Origin: JBNLBT01 sp050303435
GTDB lineage: Bacteria; Pseudomonadota; Gammaproteobacteria; Xanthomonadales; Marinicellaceae
NCBI GenBank assembly: GCA_050303435.1
Contig: JBNLBT010000039.1
Span: 1-28,399 of the forward strand
DNA: 28,399 nucleotides
Reading direction: 5' to 3'
Shown: positions 9,901 through 18,827 of the stretch, piece after piece
Layout: the number at the start of each line of letters is the position of its first letter
Numbering within the stretch: the stretch's first letter is position 1
Program-made: the position numbers and the translations under genes
The notes under the pieces: model-generated
The model's database searches: none
What the model saw: the letters and a program-made list of their open reading frames with translations, nothing else
What the model was told of the DNA's origin: nothing

Positions 9901-12900
9901 GCCGTCTGGCGGCCGTAGCCGCGCAACAGCCCGAAGCCATTGCGCTGCGTGAAGACGACGCCGAACTGACCTATGCACAGCTGCAGCAGCGCGCCAGTGC
10001 ACTGGCTCAACACCTGCAACAACGCGGCGTGCAAGCGGGCGATGTGGTGGCCTTGTGTCTGCCGCGCGGCGCGCTGAATACCGTGGCCATGTTGGCGGTG
10101 TTGAACTGCGGCGCAGCCTATCTGCCGATGGACCCGCATTTGCCGGCGTCGCGACGCGCTTTCATGTGTCAAGACAGCGGCGCGGTCCTGACCCTCGGCG
10201 CTGGACAGGCGCCGCCGCAGTGGCCGCAGGAAAACACCTGGCTGGCATTGCAGCCGGGCCTGCTGGATGCAGCCGACGGGGCTGCTGAATTGCCATGCGT
10301 TGATACCGACCCCAACGACATCGCCTATGTGATTTACACATCCGGGTCCACCGGTCAGCCCAAAGGCGTGCGCGTCACGCACGCCAACCTGGCCAACCTG
10401 TGCAGCTGGCATCGGCGGGCCTATCGGGTTGATCATCACAGCCGCGCCTCGCACCTGGCCGGCGTTGGTTTTGATGCGGCGGTGTGGGAAATCTGGCCCA
10501 CCTTGCTGGCCGGTGGCTGTCTGATCACCGTGGCCGACCACACGCGACTGCACGAAGCAGAGCTGCTTTCGCTGTTGTCCAGCAGCCGGGTGACGCACTG
10601 CTTCTTGCCCACCGCGCTGTTTGAATCGTTGTACGCGTCGTTGCAGACACGCAAAGACCTGAGCATTCGCTGGCTGTTGACCGGTGGCGAAAAACTTTCG
10701 GCGCTGCGCTGGACCCGGCAGGACATGCAATTGGTCAATCACTACGGACCCACCGAATGCACGGTGGTGGCCACCGCGCACGCCGTGCAAGGCGATGAAG
10801 TCGGCGACCCGCCGATTGGTCGCGCCATAGATGGCGCCATTCTGCACGTGCTGGATGAGGCCCTGCAGCCGGTGCCGCTCGGCGGCGTCGGCGAATTGTG
10901 CATTGGCGGCGCGCAGGTGGCGGCGGGTTATCTGCACCGCGATGAAATGACGCGTGAACGCTTTGTGCCGGATCGGCTGGCCGCCGATGCAAACGCCCGC
11001 ATGTACCGCAGCGGCGATCTGGTGCGCTTGCGCAGCGACGGCGCCTTGTTGTTTGTTGGTCGCGCGGACGGACAGATCAAACTGCGCGGTCACCGCATTG
11101 AACCGGGAGAGATTGAAGCGGCGATTCGCCGGGTGGAGGGCATTGAATCGGTGGCGGTGGTGCTGCAATCCGCTGCGGGCAAATCACCGCAGCTGGTGGC
11201 TTACTTCACCGCTGAGCCGGGCCAGTCGGAGAGCGGGGTGATTGAACACATCAAGCAGCGCTTGCGCCGTGATCTGCCGGAATACATGATGCCTGCGGCG
11301 CTGCAATGGCTGGACGCCTTGCCGCTGACGGTGAACGGTAAAGTGGATCGCAAGGCCCTGGCAGAGCGCGCCGTGGATGTGCACAATGCCGCCGTGGCCG
11401 GCCCCGAAAACGCCTGTGAGGCGACCCTGCAAAACATCTGGGCCGAATTGTTGGGCGTGCACGCCCAAGACCTGGATGTGACCGCACACTTTTTTGAAAT
11501 CGGCGGACATTCGCTGTTGTTGACGCGCATGCTGCACGCCATCGGCAAGCGCTTGAATCACAACCTGCCGATTGAACGGGCCTTGTCCGATTGCAGCATT
11601 CGCGGCATTGCACAGGCGATTCAGGGTGACGCCGGCACCAGTGCAGGCACCATCCAAGCGGCGCAGAACGAAGTCAGCGAAGCGCCGTTGTCTCACGCGC
11701 AATACCGCGTGTGGTTCATGGAGCAATTGCGGGAACACAGCAATGAACACAACATGTGCACCGCGGTGCGCGTGCGCGGTGCGTTCAATCCCGAACGGCT
11801 GCAACAGGCTCTGCAACTGTTGATGCAGCGGCACTCGGTGTTGCGCACCGGCGTGGTGATGCGCGGCGAGGCCCCGGTGCAGACGATCGCAGCAACGCTG
11901 AATGCACCCATCGATGTCCATGATTTGCGCGCACTGCCGGCCGAGCGGCGTCGACAGGCGGCGGACACGCTGGGCAAAGAACACGACACGCGGGTGTTTG
12001 ATCTGAGCCGGCCGCCGCTGTTTTCCCTGCGCGTGCTGCGCCTGGATGAGGGCGAATTCCTTCTGCATTTCAATCACCACCACATCATTTCCGATGGCTG
12101 GTCGCAGCAGCTGTTTTATCGACAATTGCTGGCGCTGTACCGTCGACTTGGCGCCGGGGAAGCGTGCACAAACGATCCGCTGCCCTTGCAATACACCGAT
12201 TACAGCCGCTGGCAGGGCGAGTTTTTGGCTTCAGACCGGGCGCAGGCTCAGGCGGAATTCTGGCGCGACTACCTGCGCGGCGCGAGCACGGAATTTGATC
12301 TGCCGATGGCGCGCCTGAACCGTTCACTGTCGGCGCCGCGCAAACACGCGCAGGGTCTGATCCCGGTAGAATTGCGCGATCGGCTGAAGACCCTGGCTCA
12401 GCCACACCGCGGCAGCCTGTTCAATGCCTTGCACACCGGTTTTGCCGCGCTGTTGGCGCGCCTGTCCGGTGTCGATGATTTCAATCTCGGCATGCCGGTC
12501 ACCGGCCGGCACGTGCCGGGCAGCGAAGACATGCTCGGGGTGTTTCTCAACTTGCTGCCCGTGCGCCACCGGCTGGACCTTAATGTGGGCTTCACAGCGT
12601 GTCTGCGCGCGCAGATTGACAACGTCAATGGCGTGCTGTCAAACCAGGATTTGCCGTTTGAACAGATCCTTGAATTGACCGGCATTGAGCGACACAGCGA
12701 ACGCACGCCGTTGTTCCAGATCCTCTTTAATATGCTGTCACTGCCGGGCGGTGACTGGCAGGCGATGGCCGACGGGTTCGAAATTGAAGCGCTGGAAACC
12801 GCCGACATTGAAAACAAATTTGATTTGACATTGTACTTGTCCGACGGCGCAGACGGGGTGCAGGTGCATTGCCATTTCAACAGCCTGCGCTTCAGTGAAA

Positions 12901-15900
12901 CCGCGGTGCAATGCCTGCTTTCGCACTACGTCAGATTGTTGCAGTGCGTGTGCGATGAACCTGAAGCGCCGCTGTTGAGTCATGCATTGAATGACTCAAG
13001 CATTGCCGCGCCGATTGCACAGCACGGCCCCAATGTGATCGCCCGCTTGCGCCGTCACAGTCAGCTCACGCCAACCGCCACGGCGGTGCTGGACGATGGC
13101 TGTGTGTGGAGCTACGCGCAACTGCAAAGCGCCATCAACGCGGTGTCCGGGCAACTGCAGGCACAGGGCATCGGTCCGGGCGATGCCGTGGGCATTATGG
13201 CCGCGCGGCGTTCGTCGCTGGTGATCGCCCTGTGCGCGGTGTTGCAGACCGGCGCGCATTACTTCATCGCCACCCGCGAATTGCCGTGGGCGCGTTTGCA
13301 GCGCATGCTGGACCGTGTGCAACCGGCCGCCATGCTGCTGTGTGCAGACAGTGAAGCGCTGGTGGAAACGCTGGCGCACAGACTCAAACAACGCCTGCAT
13401 TGCCTGGAAATTGACAATGCGCCCGAGGCATTCCCCAGCGATGTTGAGTTCATCGCGCATGTGCCGGCGCCGCTGGATCCGGCCTGCATCACCTTCACCT
13501 CCGGTTCCACCGGTGAATCCAAAGCCGTGGTTGGTTGTCACGCCGGTCTCAGCGATCACCTGGACTGGTGGCCGGCGGCCTTTGAAATCACCGCCGAGGA
13601 CCGCTTCAGTCTGATGTCGGGCCTGATGCACGATCCCTTGCAACGCGACATCTTCGGCGCTTTGTGCAACGGCGCCACGCTGGTGATTCCGGACGCCGAG
13701 ACGGTGCGCGATCATCGCCTGGCCGAATGGGTGCGCGCGCAGTCCATTTCTGTGATGCACCTGACCCCGGCCATGGCCGACATCCTGGCGCTGTCCGAAG
13801 CGCGTGACCTGCACAGCCTGCGGCGCCTGTTTCTCACCGGCGAGGCCTTGCGCAGCGAGCTGGCGCGGCGACTGCAAGACATCGGCGAGCGGCTGCAGCT
13901 GGTGCATTGCTACGGCGCGACCGAATCGCAGCGCGCCTTGACCTACCAGCGCATCGCGCAACCGGCCGCACGCAGCGGGCAGGTGCCGATGGCGCTGCAC
14001 AGCCCCGACACCGTGCTGCGCGTGTTGAACGCCGCCGGGGTGGAATGCGCCGTCGGCGAAGTCGGTGAGATTCACATTGAAAGCGCCTGCCTGGCGCTGG
14101 GCTATCTGGACGACGATGTGGCCACCGAGGCGCGTTTTTGCACCATCGGGCAGGGCGTGCGTCGCTATCGCAGCGGCGATTTCGCCTACCCTCTGGACGC
14201 TGAAACCCTGCATTTCATCGGCCGCCGCGACGGCCAGGTCAACGTGCGGGGTCACCGCGTGGAGCTGGGAGAAATCGAACACCACCTGCGCGGCCTGACC
14301 GGCCTGCAGGCCTGTGCTGCGGTGTTGTTGGATGCAGGCGCCTTGGCCGTGTTTGCGGTGCCGGCCGCGGGCGTCGATGCCGATGCGCTGATGGCCGCCT
14401 TGCAAGAACGCGCCGCGCAGCAGTTGCCGGCGCATCAATGCCCCGATGTGTGGCAGTGCCTTGAGGCTTTGCCCCTGAATGCCAACGGCAAACTGGACCG
14501 CCTGAAACTCGCGGCGCTGCGACCGAGCGAACCAGAAGCGACGCTGCTGCCGCCGCAAACCGACACCGAACAGAAACTGGCGGCGTTGTGGGCTGAAATG
14601 CTTGAATGCGCGCCACAGGAGATCGGTCGCGACAGCGGATTTTTTGCCCTGGGCGGGCATTCATTGCTGCTGATTCGCCTGCGCCATCGGCTGCGTCGAG
14701 AGCTGGGTGTGGCCTTGCCGATCAAAACCGCGTTTTCACACAACCGCTTGCGCGACATGGCTGAACACATCGACGCGCTGGCACGCAGTGGTGCGAACGG
14801 TGAGGACCGGCCGCCGATTCAACCCCGCACAAACAGTGAGGCTGAGGCGCCGTTGTCCTACGCGCAACAGCGGCTGTGGTTCATCGACCGCCTGCAAGGG
14901 GGCAGCCCGCAATACAACATGGCCGTTGCGCTGGATGTGCACGGCGAATTCAATGCAGACGCCGCGCAGGCGGCCTTGTGTGCTGTGATTCAGCGCCATG
15001 AATCCTTGCGCAGCACCTACCGCGACGGCGAGGCGGGCACCGAACTGCGGATTCGACCACACGTGCCGTTTCAATTGCAGCGCATAGATTTCAGCGGCTT
15101 GGATGCGACCACGCAACAACTGCGCATCGATCAGGCCGCCCGCGCGGACGCGCAACTGGCCTTTGATTTGAGCAAGGACGTGCCCTTGCGGGTGACGCAA
15201 TTGCATTGCAGCGACGCGCATTCGGTGTTGCTTTTCAACATGCACCACATCGCCTCGGATGGCTGGTCGATCGGAGTGCTGGTGCGGGAATTTTCACTCG
15301 CCTATGCGGCGCAACTGCGCGGTCAAGACGCGGATTTACCGGACCTGCCATTGCAATACCCGGATTACGCGCAATGGCAGCGCGACTGGCTGCGCGGCGC
15401 GGTGCTGGAGCGGCAGCTGCACTTCTGGCAGCACGGCCTCGGCGATGCGCCGTCGGTGCACGGCGTACCGCTGGATTTTGAGCGGCCGAAGGTGCAGCAG
15501 TTCGACGGCGATTCGGTCAAATTCACGCTGTCGGCCGAGGCGCTTTCAGCCTTGCGCGCATTGGCGGCGCAGCAGCACGTCACCCTGTTCATGGTGGTGC
15601 ACGCGGCTTTTGCCGCCTTCCTCGGTCGTCAAAGCAACGGCGAGGACGTGGTCATTGGCACGCCCATTGCCAATCGCCTGGACGAGCGGCTCGCGCCATT
15701 GATCGGCTATTTCGCCAACACCCTGGTGCTGCGCAGTCGCGCCGAACAGGGCGGTCAATTTGTGCAATTTCTGCGCCACATCCGCGACGTCAATCTGGAC
15801 GCGCAGCAGCACCAGGACGTGCCGTTTGAATTTCTCGTCGACCGACTCAGGCCGGCGCGCTCCCTGGCGCACAACCCCTTGTGCCAGATCATGCTCAGCA

Positions 15901-18821
15901 TGAACACCACCGAATCGGTTGAACTGACGCTGCCCGGCGCGCGCGTTTCGGCCCGGCCGGCCACGCACACGCTGGCCAAATTCGATCTGGTGCTGAACGC
16001 CAATGCCGTGCAGCGGGCAGGCGAAGACGTGCTGGCCTGTGAGTTGATTTACGCCACGGCGCTGTTCACCCGCGCGCGCATTGAACGCATGGCCGCCGGC
16101 CTCGAGGTGTTGCTGACCGCGCTGCCTGATGCCAGCGAAAAACCGCTGGCTGAATTGCCCATGCTGGGCGAAGATGAACAGCGCTGGTTGCTGCACAAGG
16201 TCAACCGCACCAAGCACGATACGCACGCGATGCCCGTGCACTGGCTGTATGAACAGACCGCTGCGCGCTGCGCCGAGCGCACCGCGGTGGTGCACAACGA
16301 CTTGAGTTGCTCACACGCGGAACTGAACCGGCAGGCCAACCGCCTGGCCCGCGCGCTGCAGTCGATGTTGCCGGCCGAGTCGCTGCAAACAGGCCAGGTG
16401 GTCGGCGTGTGCATGCACCGGTCGCCGGCGCTGCTGCAGGCGCAGTTGGCGCTGTTCAAATGCGGCGCGGCGTTTTTGCCGCTGGACCCCAATCAACCCG
16501 AACAACGCATTCGCGGCATGCTGGAAGACAGCGGCGCGCAGGCGGTGCTGGCCTGTCGCGACACCGCGCATCTGCTGCAGGGCAGCGACCTCGCCTGTGT
16601 GGTCACGGACGATTTCGCCCTGTCCCAGCAGTGGCAACATTTCAGTGCCGATGATCTGCCACACGATGGCCAAAGCGCCGACGATCTGGCCTACGTCATT
16701 TACACCTCCGGTTCCACCGGCCAACCCAAAGGCGTGCGCGTGCATCACGCGGCGCTGCTGAACCTGTGTCGCTGGCACATCCGTGAGTTTTGCGTCAATC
16801 AAGACAGCATTGCCAGCTGGATTGCCAGCATCGGATTTGATGCCTCGGTGTGGGAAGTGTGGCCCAATCTGTTGGCCGGCGCACAACTGCATCCGATCAG
16901 CGACGCGTTGCGGCGTTCGCCGGATGAACTGATTGAACATCTGCAGCGGGAACGCGTTTCTCACGTGTATTTGCCCACGGCGCTGTTGCATGCCGGTTAC
17001 GAAAACTTGCAGAATTGCGCCGAACTTCCGTTGCGCTTCCTGTTCACCGGCGGCGACAAATTGACCCGCAGTGACGCCATCGGACCTGCAACCCGCCTGT
17101 TCAATCTGTACGGGCCTTCGGAAACCACGGTGACCTCAACCTGGGCTGAAGTGCTGCCAGAACACGGCGCTGCACCGCCGATCGGTGCGCCGGTGGACAA
17201 CACACGCGTGTACCTGCTCAACCGCGACGGCGCCTTGACGCCACAGGGCTGTGCGGGTGAATTGCACATCGCCGGCGCCGGCCTGTCCAAAGGCTACCTC
17301 AAACGCCCCGAATTGACCGCCGAGCGTTTTGTCGATGCGCGTTTGACCGATCAATTGAGTGAGCGGGTCTACCGCACCGGCGATTTGGTGCGCTGGCGCG
17401 ATGATGCGCTGCTGCAATTTCTCGGCCGCGAGGACCATCAAGTGAAGATTCGCGGCTTCCGCATTGAACTGGGTGAGATTCAGCATCACATCAACGCCTT
17501 GCCGGACGTGCACAACGCCGTGGTTCTGGCCGACGCCGGCGCGAACGGGCACAAACAATTGAAGGCTTATCTGGTGCCGCGGCATGCGGCAACAGCGCCA
17601 TCGCTGGATGAGATCAAACAGCGTTTGCACGACGTGTTGCCCGATTACATGGTGCCGCAGCACATGCACTGGGTGCCGCATTTGCCAACCAATGCCAACG
17701 GCAAGATCGATGCCGCGGCGCTGGCAGCACTGGCGACAGCGCAATCCCCATCCGCTGCAGTGCAGCCGCCGCCAGCGGCCGGCACCCAGGCGCAACACCT
17801 GATCGAGGTGTTGGCCGAGGTGCTGCAGCGGCCAGCAGAAGACATTGATCTGGATTGCGGATTCTTTGACCTCGGTGGGCATTCGCTGGCCATACTCAGC
17901 GTGATCCGCAAACTGGACGCGCGCGGCATCTCCTGTCGTGTGCAGGATTTTTACAGCGCCACGTCTCTGCGCAGCCTGTGTACAGCCGATGATTCTCCAG
18001 GCGAAAGCACCGCGGGCTTTGTGCACGCCCTGAACGACAGCGATGCGCCGGTTCAGCTGTGCCTGGTGCACCCCATGGGCGGTCGCATCGACGGATTCCG
18101 TCCGCTGGCACAGGCGCTGTCCGGTGCGGTGGCCGTGTGTGGCATTGAAGCGCCGTTCATCGGCGGCTCGGCGCTGGAATTTTCCAGCTGGCAAGCCCTG
18201 GCTGCGCACTACGTGAATGCCTTGCAGGCGCGGCAACCGCACGGGCCTTACAAGTTGGGTGGCTGGTCCATCGGCGGATTGATCGCACTGCACATGGCCG
18301 AAGAATTGCAGCGCCGCGGCGAAACGGTGGATTACCTGGTGGCCTTTGACAGTTTTGTCTCACCGCAGGACAGATCACCGCAAGACTTTGCCGAGGCGCT
18401 GGACGCGGTGCTGAAGCACACCCACAGCGGCGTTGCAAACAGCTGGAATGCGGCGCCTGAAGCGGGCCACTCAGCGTCGGAAGAAACGCTGTTGAATCGG
18501 GCCACCGATGCGCTGATCGCGACCGGTCACGAACACGGTGGTCGGCAACTGCTGCTGGAAGAACTGCGTTTTGGTGTGCATTTGTTCAGCGCGACCGGCG
18601 CAGCCCCAACCCTTCAGATTGACGGCCGCACGCGCGTGTTCATTGCCGCTCACAACCGCGCGCCTGAACAGTTGCTGGCCGGCTGGCAGGCGGCCGTGCA
18701 CTCGCCAATGCAGCACACCCAGGTGTCCGGCGGACACCACGACCTGTTGCAAGGCGCTGCTCTGGCCGCCATTGTTGTGCAGCTGCAATCGGATCTGCTG
18801 GACAACACTCAGTCGCAGTGA
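3804..18821 (+). CDS. Four-module non-ribosomal peptide synthetase with TubC docking domain, degenerate A domain and terminal thioesterase
   Basis: A 5005-residue terminal assembly-line protein. Order by nucleotide: TubC-type docking (3804-3974); C (4020-5330); degenerate A (5400-6870); T (GGDSI, Ser codon 7014); E (7165-8480, HHLLIDG at 7554); DCL-type C (8525-9840, HHALLDG at 8931); A (9895-11370, pocket DAWFLGHVVK, near Leu DAWFLGNVVK); T (Ser 11511); LCL-type C (11680-12970, HHIISDG); Lys2-like A (13035-14515, pocket DPRHFTCRAK); T (Ser 14661); LCL-type C (14845-16160); A (16230-17735, pocket DAWYFGLVTK, unassigned); T (Ser 17883); TE (18050-18800, GWSIG Ser4822, Asp4849, GGHHD His4978). 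The ATG overlaps the upstream stop by 4 bp, so translation is probably coupled. The first C domain has PHIASDG in place of HHxxxDG. The TE should release the product by hydrolysis or cyclization; a cyclic-peptide exporter nearby favours, but does not prove, cyclization. Substrates are inferred by hand alignment. Confidence 0.97.
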   Translation: MTAVEILQSLQASQIRLRAEQDTLKIEAPKGAMTPEIMRLLKDNKQLLLAHLKQRQQATEADGPVALPRSGDAPLSPAQQRLWVIDRLESGSAHYNTPGALRVTGHFDVAAAENAYRRIIQRHETLRTVFVSGPDGPLQHVRETFDFGIACEDLSALDAPTAQARIDAAIAADAARPFDLANDVMLRVSYLRTAAEQGVLLFNMPHIASDGWSIAVLVDEFVQLYRAALTHEDIELPPLPLQYADYAIWQRQQMNSDGLRAQLEYWAAQLADLPLLHGVPLDYPRPAQATHGGARIGVSLDAETSAQLQRLALTHKCTLFMVVHAAFALLLARHSGRSDGVIGTAVANRRHATLERLIGFFVNTLVLRTECDQSRPFSEFLQQVRRVNLQAQSNQDVPFEQLLERLNTPRSQRHNPLFQIMLSMDNNSGYAVDLPGVRMHSIDNEAPHAKFDLDVSVLQNDAQIALEFVYNTDLFSAERVQGLASGLQRLLGCIATDPDRRMVDLPILDDEAINAHWRAMNPQGLPDTACSAPESLHQALSSRAQSHADALALLGTDGPVDWRALDRRSNRLARWLQQQCPTQAEETACIGLQLSAHSAAAVAAWAVLKAGFVLRPMRADETADANADWPRLDLLLTTEPGVPNGENPRAHALTEIEERAQNLDESALPQPPQGMAAALLRSTDDAPAMVYSRQALTRRLQRLAQRLRLGQKPLCVALNAVDPQTWLQLTLAAALVDGGAVYFIEDALDSDAVQSLLQNHGVGLLCLKPGPLRKALPAWTFSAPVHVDVALCGHDALCVGLFEAWRRSPLGEGAMLQLQSWPNDPLITHVLEMDAAQTPTCVGAALPGRSLWLCDAHAQTLPVGAVGELLLRCDDAPLRGWHNGEWHALPAVAVNWPSEHAGECLHSGALGQTLANGDVRRLGQSAALFQRHGQPVIGAWLEALLTSETDIDACAAWPNAARSAVHLHFSVVNNATGCDLDALKARILAEWPVSHVPLHVQQRDDWPLTSTGDIDRDALAKAAIHETADEAPAPNLRATEQALQQIWADLLNVPVNEVDPKADFFALGGDSILSIQAVARARDAGLAFTVNQLFEQQSIRALAPLVGCQDTAQTQDEISGAAPLLPIQRRFFAQSVDPHHFNQAVMVHIPADLDADALRRCTEALLRRHAALRLRFQQDAAGNWQAHHANIDEAMLDDIMAHIQCDGVDFAGLAEQATALHASLDLANGPMLRVAHVRDATGGHALLISVHHLLIDGVSWRILLDDLQRMHRRMQRGESLHWPNPSASYQAWGQWLNSAEAAKRCLAQRAHWHAAEVPAGELQTQGGGQGWGHVHCALDARQTQSLLIDAQAAHRTRINELLLAALWLAVHRLTGQRQIRIEMESHGREAMHSGLDLSQTVGWFTALYPLLLHSSSAEPAALIEAIKSAHRAVPDLGVGHGVLKHLHGDEALAHNAPADVLFNYLGQFNQTGQGGDGFAPCNAEIGALVSPRRIAENPVNLNGAVDGGCLRFNLDYARQRLSDAEAERLLEHFHAALLDITAHCLSSEESAAQADDFPLARIDAESLRQWQRRYDIEDLYPATAMQQGMLYHSARAAEAYVTQMVFTLNSLDVQAFRRAWQHAIDRHAVLRTVFVTGEDGEVRQLVTRNATLPWQTDDLSGLTKAQQDACTEAHRRADKRRGFDPAQAPLLRVHLWQLGADRQRVLISSHHALLDGWSMPRLFAEVQQAYRAFAQQQTPDLPAPTPYRNYIEWLTTQQQHGADQHWREALTGWCGPCRIGEAEAGLLQASDASHVHHHFSLNDALSAALLTNARRLGVTLNAFLQAAWALILQRHCRQNPVCFGTTVSGRPTELNGVEHMIGLFINTVPVCLEVPLSQPFNAWIRAVQAAQLHRLQHSHTPLVEIQRCAPQAQGQPLFDSLLVFENYPHIGAGDDAIQVQDHSGHEESNYPLTLIVQHQDAVQLTLSGVTGRFDAAALQRLAAQLQSVFAAMATADDDPLASLPVVPQTELQWIGQMLSGRPVSTDHSAGMHRRLAAVAAQQPEAIALREDDAELTYAQLQQRASALAQHLQQRGVQAGDVVALCLPRGALNTVAMLAVLNCGAAYLPMDPHLPASRRAFMCQDSGAVLTLGAGQAPPQWPQENTWLALQPGLLDAADGAAELPCVDTDPNDIAYVIYTSGSTGQPKGVRVTHANLANLCSWHRRAYRVDHHSRASHLAGVGFDAAVWEIWPTLLAGGCLITVADHTRLHEAELLSLLSSSRVTHCFLPTALFESLYASLQTRKDLSIRWLLTGGEKLSALRWTRQDMQLVNHYGPTECTVVATAHAVQGDEVGDPPIGRAIDGAILHVLDEALQPVPLGGVGELCIGGAQVAAGYLHRDEMTRERFVPDRLAADANARMYRSGDLVRLRSDGALLFVGRADGQIKLRGHRIEPGEIEAAIRRVEGIESVAVVLQSAAGKSPQLVAYFTAEPGQSESGVIEHIKQRLRRDLPEYMMPAALQWLDALPLTVNGKVDRKALAERAVDVHNAAVAGPENACEATLQNIWAELLGVHAQDLDVTAHFFEIGGHSLLLTRMLHAIGKRLNHNLPIERALSDCSIRGIAQAIQGDAGTSAGTIQAAQNEVSEAPLSHAQYRVWFMEQLREHSNEHNMCTAVRVRGAFNPERLQQALQLLMQRHSVLRTGVVMRGEAPVQTIAATLNAPIDVHDLRALPAERRRQAADTLGKEHDTRVFDLSRPPLFSLRVLRLDEGEFLLHFNHHHIISDGWSQQLFYRQLLALYRRLGAGEACTNDPLPLQYTDYSRWQGEFLASDRAQAQAEFWRDYLRGASTEFDLPMARLNRSLSAPRKHAQGLIPVELRDRLKTLAQPHRGSLFNALHTGFAALLARLSGVDDFNLGMPVTGRHVPGSEDMLGVFLNLLPVRHRLDLNVGFTACLRAQIDNVNGVLSNQDLPFEQILELTGIERHSERTPLFQILFNMLSLPGGDWQAMADGFEIEALETADIENKFDLTLYLSDGADGVQVHCHFNSLRFSETAVQCLLSHYVRLLQCVCDEPEAPLLSHALNDSSIAAPIAQHGPNVIARLRRHSQLTPTATAVLDDGCVWSYAQLQSAINAVSGQLQAQGIGPGDAVGIMAARRSSLVIALCAVLQTGAHYFIATRELPWARLQRMLDRVQPAAMLLCADSEALVETLAHRLKQRLHCLEIDNAPEAFPSDVEFIAHVPAPLDPACITFTSGSTGESKAVVGCHAGLSDHLDWWPAAFEITAEDRFSLMSGLMHDPLQRDIFGALCNGATLVIPDAETVRDHRLAEWVRAQSISVMHLTPAMADILALSEARDLHSLRRLFLTGEALRSELARRLQDIGERLQLVHCYGATESQRALTYQRIAQPAARSGQVPMALHSPDTVLRVLNAAGVECAVGEVGEIHIESACLALGYLDDDVATEARFCTIGQGVRRYRSGDFAYPLDAETLHFIGRRDGQVNVRGHRVELGEIEHHLRGLTGLQACAAVLLDAGALAVFAVPAAGVDADALMAALQERAAQQLPAHQCPDVWQCLEALPLNANGKLDRLKLAALRPSEPEATLLPPQTDTEQKLAALWAEMLECAPQEIGRDSGFFALGGHSLLLIRLRHRLRRELGVALPIKTAFSHNRLRDMAEHIDALARSGANGEDRPPIQPRTNSEAEAPLSYAQQRLWFIDRLQGGSPQYNMAVALDVHGEFNADAAQAALCAVIQRHESLRSTYRDGEAGTELRIRPHVPFQLQRIDFSGLDATTQQLRIDQAARADAQLAFDLSKDVPLRVTQLHCSDAHSVLLFNMHHIASDGWSIGVLVREFSLAYAAQLRGQDADLPDLPLQYPDYAQWQRDWLRGAVLERQLHFWQHGLGDAPSVHGVPLDFERPKVQQFDGDSVKFTLSAEALSALRALAAQQHVTLFMVVHAAFAAFLGRQSNGEDVVIGTPIANRLDERLAPLIGYFANTLVLRSRAEQGGQFVQFLRHIRDVNLDAQQHQDVPFEFLVDRLRPARSLAHNPLCQIMLSMNTTESVELTLPGARVSARPATHTLAKFDLVLNANAVQRAGEDVLACELIYATALFTRARIERMAAGLEVLLTALPDASEKPLAELPMLGEDEQRWLLHKVNRTKHDTHAMPVHWLYEQTAARCAERTAVVHNDLSCSHAELNRQANRLARALQSMLPAESLQTGQVVGVCMHRSPALLQAQLALFKCGAAFLPLDPNQPEQRIRGMLEDSGAQAVLACRDTAHLLQGSDLACVVTDDFALSQQWQHFSADDLPHDGQSADDLAYVIYTSGSTGQPKGVRVHHAALLNLCRWHIREFCVNQDSIASWIASIGFDASVWEVWPNLLAGAQLHPISDALRRSPDELIEHLQRERVSHVYLPTALLHAGYENLQNCAELPLRFLFTGGDKLTRSDAIGPATRLFNLYGPSETTVTSTWAEVLPEHGAAPPIGAPVDNTRVYLLNRDGALTPQGCAGELHIAGAGLSKGYLKRPELTAERFVDARLTDQLSERVYRTGDLVRWRDDALLQFLGREDHQVKIRGFRIELGEIQHHINALPDVHNAVVLADAGANGHKQLKAYLVPRHAATAPSLDEIKQRLHDVLPDYMVPQHMHWVPHLPTNANGKIDAAALAALATAQSPSAAVQPPPAAGTQAQHLIEVLAEVLQRPAEDIDLDCGFFDLGGHSLAILSVIRKLDARGISCRVQDFYSATSLRSLCTADDSPGESTAGFVHALNDSDAPVQLCLVHPMGGRIDGFRPLAQALSGAVAVCGIEAPFIGGSALEFSSWQALAAHYVNALQARQPHGPYKLGGWSIGGLIALHMAEELQRRGETVDYLVAFDSFVSPQDRSPQDFAEALDAVLKHTHSGVANSWNAAPEAGHSASEETLLNRATDALIATGHEHGGRQLLLEELRFGVHLFSATGAAPTLQIDGRTRVFIAAHNRAPEQLLAGWQAAVHSPMQHTQVSGGHHDLLQGAALAAIVVQLQSDLLDNTQSQ
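5400..6870 (+). other. Degenerate (catalytically dead) adenylation domain within the NRPS
   Basis: About 490 residues, normal A-domain length, in an uninterrupted frame between C and T. Residual landmarks are recognisable: ALDRRSNRLARWL (A1 region), AVLKAGF (A2), VGAVGELLLR (A6) and TSTGDIDRDAL where NGKIDR is expected. The TSGSTGxPKG loop (A3) is missing: DAPAMV runs straight into YSRQALTRRLQRL. No YGPTE (A5), YRTGD (A7) or KIRGxRIExGEIE (A8) can be found, and the A10 catalytic Lys position is Asp. ATP binding and adenylate formation are therefore very unlikely. The following T and E domains keep their motifs. Confidence 0.85.
13035..14515 (+). other. Lys2-type adenylation domain (aminoadipate-like pocket)
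   Basis: This A domain differs from its neighbours and carries landmarks of the Lys2 aminoadipate reductase type: TFTSGSTGESKAVVG, SGLMHDPLQRDIFGAL, HLTPAMADIL and YGATESQRALTY. Hand alignment to PheA gives pocket D-P-R-H-F-T-C-R-A-K; as I recall, yeast Lys2 is DPRHFVMRAK. The catalytic Lys (NGKLDR) is present. Substrate could be 2-aminoadipate or a related acid; the T and M to T/C pocket changes mean this is not certain. Confidence 0.75.
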
Positions 18822-18827
18822 AGCGAT

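Noticed and set aside
7839..11168. Minus-strand open frame of 1109 codons opposite the NRPS
   Set aside because: It lies wholly antisense to intact C, A and T domains, has low-complexity His/Gln/Arg-rich composition and no recognisable domain. It arises from GC-rich codon bias.
12996..14660. Minus-strand open frame of 554 codons opposite the NRPS
   Set aside because: Antisense shadow of the Lys2-like A domain with the same biased composition and no motif.
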